Assembly (NCBI GenBank): GCA_009869945.1
Contig: WIXG01000034.1
Coordinates: 296,079 to 360,078 of the forward strand
DNA from: Mesaphorura yosii
Lineage: Eukaryota > Arthropoda > Collembola > Poduromorpha > Tullbergiidae
Direction: 5' to 3'
Length of the DNA: 64,000 nucleotides
A program made the position numbers and the translations under genes. Below, one piece after another: positions 54,713 through 64,000 of the stretch. Position 1 is the stretch's first letter; the number at the start of each line of letters is the position of its first letter. The notes beneath the pieces were generated by a model. It was not told the origin of the DNA. It saw only the letters and a list, made by a program, of their open reading frames with translations, and made no database searches.

Positions 54713-57123
54713 ATGCCAACTAATAAAGTGAACAGTGGCGGCGCCAAAAAGAAGGACGCGTGTGCGATTGAGATGTCAAGTTCAAAGCCTCAGTCACCGA
54801 ATCGGAATTCCAGGACGCGATGTGACAGTGATAGCTCGGCATCTTCGACGGATTCAATTTCTGTTCAACCTTCCAAATCAGCGTGTTCGTGTTCAGACAC
54901 CTGCCTGCATAGTGCAGCGAGAAATGGTGACTCCGAGACGATCCAGAAGTTATTGGAGGTGGGTGCAGATCCGACTGTCGTGAACAAGGACGGAAGGACA
55001 CCGATGCACCTGCTGAGTCTCACCGAATGCAGCTGCGTGTCTTGCATTGATCACTCGGAACTGTGCATGAAACTTCTGTTGCAGAGTACGCTACAGGAAT
55101 CGTTGGACATTCGAGATGTGAATGGCGACACTGCATTAAGCCTTGCACTGGAGGCACAGAATATCAAGTGTGCCCAAGCACTCATCGAGCGAGGCGCTGA
55201 TTATTCCGTGCGGTAAGCAAATATTCAGAAACCTGCCTAATCTTCGTTCAAAAGTGTCAATCGCGTTGACGGTGTGAGTTTGAGTCTTGTTCTAGAAACG
55301 CGAAAGGCAAAACTCCCATTGACACAATGGGCCAGAAAACTCCTGACCTGATGCTTGACCTTTTGAATAAGTCCGTGACAGTGGACAGATTCCCACCACA
55401 CAACCAGAACTGCGTCCTGAATCTGAATTTTCGGTAAGACGCCAACATCCACGTAATTCTTCATGGCGATGAGAATATGTTTTCTCTTCATTGTGTTTTC
55501 TACTCTACTTCCAGTCCCGTGGTGGGCTCGTCTGCCAATACCAGCAAACTTTCCTCCAGTTCTGGCCAACGAAAAGAGCTTAACAGTTTATTCTCAATTT
55601 TAGAAGGGAGCAAGATCTCCCAAAATTTACTCTGCCACCCATTGATAGCCGCATTTCTTGACTTGAAATGGCAGCGTGTGCGAAAGTATTTCATTGCGGT
55701 GTTCGCGTGTTATGTAAGATTTTGCTAGCATTTTAGCTAAGTCACACATTGAGATTAGTTTTCTTGTGGCAGATTTTTTGGCTGATTACATACACGAGCT
55801 ACATTGTCAAAGTGTACCTTGTGAGCTGCCCCTGTGAATTCTTTTCAACGAAGAAGAGCAAGGCTCCAGCAGCGGAAATAGTTGATGCCCGGCAGAGGCC
55901 AAACCCTTTTACGAATGCTGATCAAAGCACTGGTAGTGATAGCACTATGCAAAGCGTGGAGAAATGCTTCCTACAAACAGGATTCACCTACGACGCAATA
56001 TTTCTCATCGCACTCACTCTGATTATGGCTGGCAACGAGATTTTCAAGATAATCTTGCTTTCACCGAAAGTATACTTCAAGAACACTCTGAATTATTGCA
56101 GTTGGGTACTTATCTTCATGGTGCTGATCACCACTGGCCCCGTCGTAATGGTAGAAAATAGCAAACCAGCCCTCTGGCAATATGAAGCTGCAGCTTTCGC
56201 AATCTTCATTTCATGGGCGATGATTCTCATCCAACTGGGAACGTTTCCATCGCTTGGAAGATATGTTGAGATTCTCCGGCACGTTTTGAAGAATTTTGGA
56301 TTATCAATGCTCACTTTTGCATCCTTGTTCGTTGCATTTGCATTATCCTTCAATGTTTTATTTCCTGGAGAGGACGGCGCCTTTTCTCACTTCTTCTACG
56401 CAATTCTCAAAGTTTTGGTCATGATGGCTGGCGAGGTGGACTACCAGGACATGTTTTATGACAAAGAATCCGACTCAACAAAAGGGCCACTCATGGGTCA
56501 CATTCTTTATGCCGCGTTTGTGATCATAATCTCAATCGTGCTCATGAATCTCATGATTGGTCTGACCGTCAGTGATATTCAGGTGTTAATTTGTCATTGC
56601 AATTCTTAGCACATTTACTTTAAAAATACTCTAATTTTGTATTATGCAATACATCTCCGCAGACTTTACAGAGTGAAGCCGAACTCCGTCGCATATCACG
56701 CCAAATTCGGGAAACGTCTTTACTCGAAAGTTGTGCCTTCTCCAAACGCTTGCCAAAATTCGTTCGAAATTTCTTCTCTTACGATATTTCCGTGTTGAAG
56801 AGGTCGAAGGAAACTTCGGGCGGCAGGACTGACAGGTCAATTCTTGAGCCATTATTATACAAGTACAGTTCAAGTTCATTTGTTTCCTTTGAAAAATGTA
56901 GACTGCCGATGTATATTTACTAATATTTCTTTCATTTCATTTCAATTGCAGTGCAATTTTCCAAATCCGTCCCAACGACAAGAAGGACAAGTCAATGCCA
57001 GAGAATTTAAAGCACGCATTGCTGCAGATTGCAGTGAAGAATTATCACAGCTATCAGTCATCGTCATCACCACCGTCAACAAATCCGTCTCGCTTCCATT
57101 CCAGCGCAACTTCAAGAGCATAG
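54713..57123 (+). CDS. TRPA-subfamily channel, pyrexia-like (TRP-A)
   Basis: A cation channel subunit with ankyrin repeats and six membrane helices. Six exons: 54,713-55,212, 55,296-55,433, 55,515-55,713, 55,773-56,582, 56,663-56,835 and 56,952-57,123, giving 663 aa. Residues ~1-60 are Ser-rich; about three ankyrin repeats follow (TCLHSAARNGDSETIQKLLE, NGDTALSLALEAQNIKCAQA). The pre-S1 segment is HPLIAAFLDLKWQRVRKYF, S1 IFWLITYTSYIVKVY. The S4-S5 stretch SLGRYVEILRHVLKNFGLSM, S5 TFASLFVAFALSFNVLFPG, the pore helix/filter LVMMAGEVDYQDMFYD and S6 ending MNLMIGLTVSDIQ follow in order. The C-terminus contains FQIRPNDKKDKSMP, matched in TRP-B. Both domain order and sequence fit arthropod pyrexia-type channels, which respond to heat or noxious stimuli in flies; the stimulus here is unknown. 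The ankyrin stack is short. Confidence 0.9.
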
Positions 57124-57376
57124 ATGGGGTCGTTATCAAGTAATTAACTGAGTTTCATATTTCAGACAGGCAAGTTGGTGAAACATATTTTTGCTACTGG
57201 TTTTTTTAGGGCAGACATTTTGCAATCTAGCCTGAGTCGTTCTATAAGCCTAAGAAATGTGTTATCTGACTGTTCAGTTGTTTGCAATGTAATACTGACT
57301 CATCACTAATATTTTTAAATCATTTTAATTAGATTACTGATAAAACTCGGGTACAATCGTTTCAGAAATTGCTTTC

Positions 57377-57382
57377 AATAAA
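57377..57382 (+). promoter_or_regulatory. Poly(A) signal of TRP-A
   Basis: AATAAA 254 nt after the TRP-A stop codon. Confidence 0.55.
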
Positions 57383-58975
57383 TCACATTTCGACGCTTAC
57401 GACTCAATTGAATCTTTTTCTTTATTCACTCGATAGTGACAAGTGCTTTTCAATTTGCGTCAGTTATTGTAGGTGAGTCCATTAAGTCCATCTTTAATGC
57501 GAGTTCATGTCATGTTCATGAGTTCGTGTGGTTGTCAGTGCTTCAAACGGGAAAGAACAACGACGAAGTACCTCAAGCGTCAATGGAAAAAACATCTGTA
57601 CTGAACACGCAAAAGCAAATTCGAATAATTATTCTGATCCTGTCGATTTTAGTCAGAATTGAGTAACGAGCAGACGTGGAGAATGGTCAGGAATACACAA
57701 CAGAGTCATAATCTTATGGACAATGTCCATCCTCCCGCAACCACGTAGAGAAGCCCTATTGTGAAGAAGTCAAGAAATGGCAGCGCGCAAAAATGCTCAA
57801 CTGTATTCCGAATAATCCAAAAAACTATGTACTCATCCTCACATTCATAATTCAGATTCACGGCGAAGAGTGCGAAAATCGCAGCTTGCAAATGTTTATT
57901 GTAACTTCTGTAATTCATAAACCATATTCGAAATTCCGACGACCACGCGCGCTTCAATTATGCAATCGTTTCGCTGAATGTACAAACGAATCAGTCATCA
58001 TCATGACGCTGATTAATTGTATTTGGATTTCTCCGAGAAGATCAAGGCTACCGGCTGCTGTACAGCATAAATATTAGTATAAACTCGAACAATCGAATGT
58101 ATGTCTTCCAGCCGTCAAGTCTCAATCAACAGCAACAGCACACGCTTGCCATACAACCACAATTACATTCTACAACTCATCTCAGTCTCACTGCGTCATT
58201 CTATTGGAAGAACATGCCTAATCATCTTCCTTTATCATTTCCATGCCCAATACCTTTGTAGCCTATTTAAGTGAATCCACGTCCGACTTGATTTAAGCAG
58301 GTTCCGTCGCAGCAAGCAACAGCAATTACCTATTTGGCCTTGGAATTGGAAGTTTAGCTTGCACTTCTGCTGCAGCGAGACTGCGATAAACAAACACATT
58401 CATTTTCGTCTTTAAATTATTCCCTCGTCATACACCTATATTAGGCAATTACTTGATTAGCTACTGCTTATTTTCGGTGGCAGGAGAGTTAATCTCGTAT
58501 CTCCAATTCAAACTCTAAACTGTATTTTAAACTCTTGTGCACGACTGTGGCTGAGGGAATTTGCGACTCTGGACATCGGCCCTAAGCCAACTAGGCCTCT
58601 AGCCTTGCATTTGTTATTTTCGCAAGCGTATTGACACTTTATCTCCAGTTTCAATTGTCAATTGAGTGTTATCAGCGGAAAGTCGCCATCGCCGTCGTCA
58701 TTGGGCCACTGAAATGCAATATTTACAGAAAACGACACCAACAGTGTACACACCCGAGAGGTTATCAGCCGCGATCGGACGCAGGTATTTTTCCTTTGCA
58801 TTCTCAGTCTGATCTTCTCATCTGGTCCATTTCTCACCAGTGTTAGTTCCAATTGTAAGGATGCCGGATTTCATAATATCGTGATATGAATGGGCGTGAG
58901 CAGCAGAATCGTCCTTTACTGAATTAAATCCTGTTGAAGTTGGGCGTCGCGGTCAATTTCGATTTGCTTTGGAAC
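57383..58975. other. Intergenic stretch between TRP-A and TRP-B
   Basis: About 1.6 kb containing the TRP-B promoter and leader. Short frames at 57,436-57,666 and 57,793-58,077 have no domains. A poly-glutamine-like caacagcaacagcac patch lies near 58,127. No gene is supported. Confidence 0.45.
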
Positions 58976-61900
58976 ATGGATCCAATTCCAGCCAAACGTG
59001 ACAGTGTGATTCCAATGATTGACGATGATATCGAGCACGGGGACGAAGCCACCGCCGTGGGAGTGGTGGAAGGCATGGACAAACTTTTGTCAAGCCCTGG
59101 CAGTAGTGAAAGCAGCAAGACAGATGTAAATACAGAAACGACCGAGACCACAGTGGACGAAGATCCTGAACCCCAAGTTAAACCCGTGCTGACATCGGCA
59201 GAAGTCAGATCTGATGATGAAGCTGAAGCTGGTCACGGCCATGGCTATTACAGTACGGATGACGAACCGTCACACAAAATCAGTGAAATGACGGATACTT
59301 TCTACGGCTTCGAAAACGAGAAATACGGCGCTAACAATAACAACAACACGAGACCGACATTGCTTACTCTCGAGGCCAACAATTATTCAGTGCTTCTTCT
59401 CAAAGAAGGGGGTCAGTTTACTAATTTCCAATTGAGTGAGAAGAACCTGAGTGACGAGAGTGGAACGGAGGATGATGACGAGGAGCAAGAATATCCATTC
59501 AGTCAGTTTAAGGGAGGTCGCCATATCTGCACCGAAGATTGTACTACGGCGCTGCATGAGGCTGCGAAAAAGGGAAAAGCAGAAGAGATTGAGCTGATTC
59601 TGGCTGGTGCCGTGGATCCGAATGTCCAAGATTGTCTCGGGAGGACCGCGCTGCATTACGCGGTCAAAGGAGGTAAGCAATTCGGAATTTACAAGATAGG
59701 TCAAGTTGCTGGTCAGGTCTTTAAAGTTCATCATCGATCGTTCTTTGTTCACGTGCAGATTGTAATTGTGATGGTTGCATTGCGAATGCAACGAGTTGCG
59801 TTCGCATTTTGATCGAGTGCCCAAGAACTGATATTAACATACAAGATAACAATGGGGAAACTGCGTTACATTTAGCCGCTGAAAACCAGTCTACCAAATG
59901 TGCCGATCAATTGTTATCGTCTGGCGCTGATGTCTCTATCAAGTAAGTAATGAGTGCATATGCTCTCAAGTGCCTGTCTGTGATTCGTGCGCGGATTGTG
60001 GCAAGTGGCAGCTGGAGTAGCCGTGCTAAGGAAAATGTTCCGCAAATAATGCAGTGCACTAATAAGCCGTTATCTCATCACACGCCACGAGCTCATCATC
60101 TCGTTATAATCGGAATTGAATTGAAATGAAATGAGAGCATGTGACGTCCGCGTGATCAATGTTTATTTAATTGTGCATATCACAAGGCTTTACTGGTCAC
60201 TAATTCACAAATAACAAATTCGCGTGCAGATTCACGGGAAAGTGTAAAGTGCACGGAGTTGTTTATGTTCAATGGTCATGTTTATAATTGTTTATACAGA
60301 ATATATATATATCTGTATTACTTTGCCTGAATGAGTGCACATTGCTCTGCTGTATTGCACAGGTCAAAAGCAGGCGTGAAGGCTCTGAAGCTGATCATTG
60401 AAAAGATTCCAGAAGCCATGGATTGCTTGCTGAACCGAGCGATCTCAATCGAGAAGTACGATGCCAGAAATGTCAAATGTGAACTCAAACTAGACTTCGG
60501 GTAATTTCCATGCCCTAAATCGCTTTGGCCGACCGACGGTTCCTTTCATGCTGCTGCTAATGTTTATTCAGAGCCATTGTTGGATACGACACAAAGTCCA
60601 ATTCCTCCAGAAAGAGCGTGGCAACCAAACCTCTGGATTCTGATGGGAATGCCAAGCTGCGACGTGAGACTCAACTTCTGAAACAAGTCCTCGATGCGAA
60701 CAGTGCTTCTCGGAAAAAGATATTAACACATCCACTGATAGCTATTTTTCTGTATCTAAAATGGAATCGTGTCAGGCCGTTGTTTTGGGCCACGATCTTG
60801 TTCCATGTAAGTAAACTACAAACTCACACACGCACGAAAGAGTTCAAGATGACGATTTGCGTCATCTCGAATCTAAATTCATGTATCTTTGGGATTCAAG
60901 AATGTGTGAGGAATCTCAATTGGTTCATTAATGATGATCTGCTGTCATGTTGTCGATTTCAGGTCGTATTGTTGATGGCCTACACCCTCTATATCCTCGA
61001 CGTGTACATAATAAGTTGCCCCTACAGGCCCAAGATTACTGAACCAGCGCAAGTCAAAGTCGCCAAACAAGGCGGGATCGAAGAAGGCTATCTGACGCAT
61101 GGGAACGAAACGATACGTGCACAATACATTAAATTCTCATTTTTCCAGTTTTCACCACAACTCAACATGCAGGAGATACAATTAGGTAAATGCCTAGAAC
61201 TTGTCTGCTATTTTGTAGTCACGTCTTCGTTTTGCCTGACTTTAATCAGGAAACTTTTTACTACGCTGCAGGAATCACAGAATGCCACTTGGAAATTGGA
61301 CCAACTGTGAAATCAGTCTGTCTCCTAATCCTGACATTCACAGTGACGCTGAATGAAATGCTGAAGATGTTGCCCGCACCGAAAGCGTACTTGAAGTCGA
61401 CGTACAACCAAATGACGCTGATGTATTTCGTATTCATTTTCATCACGTCGTGGCCAGTATTTATGGAGACGCCGAACGGAATCTCCTTCTGGCAGTATCA
61501 GGTCTGCACCCAATCCTAATTGTATGCCTCTTGTGACTAACTTGATTAACTTTTCGCTCTATGAACCTTCACGACGCTGAAATCCGAACCATAAAAGGCT
61601 GCAGCTGTAAGTTTATCGAAATAATTTAGGTTCACTTGAAAGTTATCCAATTTTTACGCTCTTTGCAGTTCGGATTGTTTCTTGCCTGGTCCATGATGCT
61701 ATTTCAACTTGCCAAACTCCCAAAACTTGGTCTGTACGTTGAGATCTTGACGAAGGTCATGAAAAACTTTGGGTTCTTCATGTTGACCTACGCGTCACTG
61801 ATAATAGCCTTCGCTCTTGCCTTTTGTGTCCTCTTCCCCGGGGTAAGCAGCTTCATGGAACATAAATTAGTTGCGAGCTTCAATGTAAAAGGGTGAATTT

Positions 61901-63215
61901 CTTGTGCTCCGACAGAACGCCCCGTATTCATCGATTCCGCTTTCAATCCTGAAAGTTCTGATGATGATGGTGAGTTTGAATGACTGTGTAATCGCAGTGA
62001 CGAGTGAATCTCTTGAGTACATTTAACGTTTGGTTTAAAGGTTGGAGAAGTGAACTATGAGGATCTGTTTTACGGGGAAGAGGAGAATCCCGTGGATGAT
62101 TTACTGTACCCAATCACCGGGCACATTTTATATGGCGCATTTGTGATAATGGTAGGATTAGTTTCAAGTATCAGAATTAAGCGATAAAGCATAAATCGTA
62201 AAGTCCTTGAATTGCGTTGGCAGATCACCATCGTCCTCATGAATTTATTGGTCGGCTTAACAGTCAGTGACATCCAGGTAAACTAGCAACAGCACAATTT
62301 GACGGCCTTTTTTTTGAGTTGCTCGTGTTTGTTTTGCTGCTAGTTAGCGTACCTTCCTGAGTGTTGAGTATCACGCTTTGTGCACATGTCTAAATTAACT
62401 TAGACCTTGAGATGTAGTTTTTCATTTTCATGTGCTTCTTCCGCTGTCTTACATTCACTATTTCAGAAAGGCCTTCGTTATAATCAGGGGCTTCAAAAAG
62501 ATGCCGAGTCCACTCGTCTCACGCGTCAGATCGAAGAGATTGCTCAGTTGGAATCGTTCATTTTCTCACGGAGAATTCAGCTGATTTTCTCGGGCAAAAT
62601 TGGCAAATTCTTGAGGAATCGAATACTGGTGATGCCAGCGACGAAGACGAAGGCTTCCAACTCCAACAGGGCCGCATCTGTCAAAGTCGAAACGTAAGGA
62701 CAAGCATTCTTCAAGTACAGTAAGCAAACTTGTATAAAGTTCCGTGTTTTTCCAGGAATTGCTTCTTCAGACTACGCCCGAATGACCCAAATGACAAAAG
62801 CATTCCTGATCACTTGAAACTGGAAGCCTTGCGGGTAGCCGCCATGAGACAGAAAACGTCGAAGACCAATCAGTGCAAAAATTTTACACAGCGACGTGCA
62901 CTGACAACAAAAACTGTGCCGGCATCTACGCCAATGTACGACGATGCCACCATGGGCAGTGGTTGGGGAAAGACTGGAGGTTTTCCTCCTGGTGTCGGGC
63001 CATGCGCGCACTTGTACACAGGTTCTGGATTCGGACCGACCGTCGGAGTCGCCAGACCTTTTGAGAACATTCGTGCAGGAGGCCAATTCCCTCCACCGCC
63101 TCCGCAATACGAATATTTCTTGAGGCGATTAGAGGATAAGATTATGGACCGCATGAAAATTCAGATGGACGGTTTATATCAACGGATTGAGGATAAACTG
63201 ATGGACGCTAAATAA
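58976..63215 (+). CDS. TRPA-subfamily channel, pyrexia-like (TRP-B)
   Basis: Tandem paralogue of TRP-A, 931 aa from 13 exons: 58,976-59,672, 59,759-59,942, 60,363-60,500, 60,572-60,806, 60,963-61,185, 61,272-61,501, 61,598-61,606, 61,669-61,842, 61,916-61,969, 62,041-62,151, 62,224-62,277, 62,467-62,693 and 62,756-63,215. Residues 1-185 are acidic and disordered. Three ankyrin repeats span ~189-293 (TALHEAAKKGKAEEIELILA, TALHLAAENQSTKCADQLLS). The membrane core includes HPLIAIFLYLKWNRVRPLFW, S4-S5 KLGLYVEILTKVMKNFG, pore LKVLMMMVGEVNYEDLFYG and S6 ITIVLMNLLVGLTVSDIQ. The C-terminus has FRLRPNDPNDKSIP, a Gly/Pro-rich segment, and a terminal helix (EDKIMDRMKIQMDGLYQRIE) that may form a coiled coil. 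The first ATG at 58,976 is used; the frame extends slightly upstream without another ATG. The seventh exon is only 9 nt. Confidence 0.92.
61598..61606 (+). other. 9-nt micro-exon of TRP-B
   Basis: GCTGCAGCT, coding Ala-Ala-Ala, lies between ataaaag and gtaagt, both phase 0. It restores WQYQ-AAA-FGLF across the intron, matching WQYE-AAA-FAIF in TRP-A, where the same nine bases occur inside one continuous exon. Confidence 0.85.
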
Positions 63216-63272
63216 GAGACACGTTGTATTTGTATTTTGGCTAATTTCGCATTGGCGTGCCGCAGCAAAGAG

Positions 63273-63278
63273 TTTATT
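63273..63278 (-). promoter_or_regulatory. Poly(A) signal of the mitochondrial S18A gene
   Basis: AATAAA on the minus strand, 81 nt past the S18A stop codon. Confidence 0.5.
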
Positions 63279-63331
63279 GATCTAAAGTATTTAAAAAGCA
63301 TTTTAATAGTAGTAACAAACTTAGACTAGTT

Positions 63332-63337
63332 AATAAA
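63332..63337 (+). promoter_or_regulatory. Poly(A) signal of TRP-B
   Basis: AATAAA 117 nt past the TRP-B stop. It lies beyond the opposing S18A poly(A) signal at 63,273, so mature transcripts should overlap. Confidence 0.55.
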
Positions 63338-63358
63338 TTCACACGAGCACGTGCACTG

Positions 63359-64000
63359 TTACGCTTTCTTTACATATCTCTTCTTGGGGTCAAGGAAATC
63401 GTCTATGATCGATTCTTCGTAATATTTGTTATACTTGTACCAACCTTGTCTTCTCTTTGGGTCAAAATGGCTGTTCGCAGGTTTAAGATTCGGCATCAAG
63501 CCTGAAAATACGTCAAGAAATTGTGTAACTTTTAGTACAGCCAGATTGTGGACTGTTATAAGATTACAGTCGGGATATATTACCTGCTTTATGAGCCATT
63601 GCCACTAAATAAGAAACTCTCTTCTGTTGCTCTTTACAAAGGCCCGTTATACGCCTCGGCAGCACTCCGCCATCAGCACGTACGAATTGACTCAGAATTA
63701 ACACATCCTAAGAAATGGGCACAGAAAAGCTAAATTTAATAGCGAACGATCTTAATAAACCAATGATGTGGAGACTTACGGTGTGCTTGACGGGCATTCC
63801 CAGTTCGCATAAAGGGCAGCTATGACTCCTTAGGAATTCCTCGTCCACGACTGGAGTTGGGCCACCACTTGTGAGTTCTGGTACTATAGGCGTAGCGCCA
63901 TATTCCTTAAACTGAATCACATTGCCTTCTCTGGGAGATTTGACATAGACTCCTTCGATTGTGATTGTGCCATTTTCTTCCGTCCTCCTTACTGAAATTG
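63359..64000 (-). CDS. mRpS18A: Mitochondrial ribosomal protein S18A (mL66), 5' part outside window
   Basis: A bacterial S18 homologue of the mitochondrial ribosome; the S18A paralogue sits in the large subunit (mL66). Three exons are visible: 63,780 to beyond 64,000, 63,584-63,707 and 63,359-63,501. The upstream one reads RRTEENGTITIEGVYVKSP and SHSCPLCELGMPVKHT, with the CxxC typical of this paralogue. Next is DVLILSQFVRADGGVLPRRI, then TGLCKEQQKRV and MAHKAG|LMPNLKP, which follow human MRPS18A (DVLLLSQFIRPHGG, TGLC, MAHRAGLLPN). It ends GWYKYNKYYEESIIDDFLDP then KKRYVKKA. The start and mitochondrial targeting region lie right of the window. The gene converges on TRP-B with 143 bp between stop codons. 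Confidence 0.93.

Noticed and set aside
60963-61271. Alternative internal intron in TRP-B (gtacgt near 61,112 to ttttccag at 61,148)
   Set aside because: It would leave only a ~36-nt intron and is not needed; reading through to the donor at 61,185 keeps the frame to the next exon.

Overview
This window is eukaryotic nuclear DNA. Almost every recognisable gene is split by GT-AG introns, 3' ends carry AATAAA signals, and there are no bacterial-type operons. The gene content points to an arthropod: two pyrexia/TRPA-type ankyrin TRP channels in tandem, and a stand-alone histidine phosphatase domain like the insect ecdysteroid-phosphate phosphatases. The species cannot be named from the sequence alone.

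Layout. Positions 1-13,990 are mostly non-coding. They hold one unrecognised first coding exon on the minus strand (3660-4300, secreted or membrane-anchored, low complexity) and a ~15-bp minisatellite (13,411-13,562). Positions 13,990-31,163 are one minus-strand gene, RNA polymerase subunit RPB8, whose 150 codons are spread over 17 kb with introns of 5.5, 1.2 and 10.1 kb. From 31,163 on the region is gene-dense: PGM/UBASH3-type phosphatase (+), NC2alpha/DRAP1 (-), a C2H2 zinc-finger protein (-, 5' end unresolved), a small cysteine-containing secreted protein (+), a decayed duplicate of the 3' half of a TRP gene split by a Tc1/mariner element, a possible frameshifted secreted peptide, myotubularin MTMR2-like (+), adenosine kinase (-), Nup107 (-), TRP channel A (+), TRP channel B (+), and the mitochondrial ribosomal protein S18A/mL66 gene (-), which runs off the right edge.

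For the named genes (RPB8, phosphatase, DRAP1, MTMR2, ADK, Nup107, both TRPs) exon chains were assembled by hand from splice sites. In each case reading-frame phase closes from ATG to stop, giving 150, 285, 297, 680, 365, 807, 663 and 931 residues. The neighbours are mostly unrelated housekeeping functions: transcription, phosphoinositide turnover, purine salvage, the nuclear pore and mitochondrial translation. The exception is the sensory TRP cluster, which contains two intact genes and one pseudogene.

Most interesting: a 9-nt micro-exon in TRP-B whose sequence is found uninterrupted in TRP-A; localised loss of six introns from the TRP-A membrane domain; the transposon-split third TRP copy; an 84-nt stop-free in-frame intron in Nup107; a GC-AG intron directly after the myotubularin active site; and two convergent gene pairs whose poly(A) signals imply overlapping 3' UTRs.
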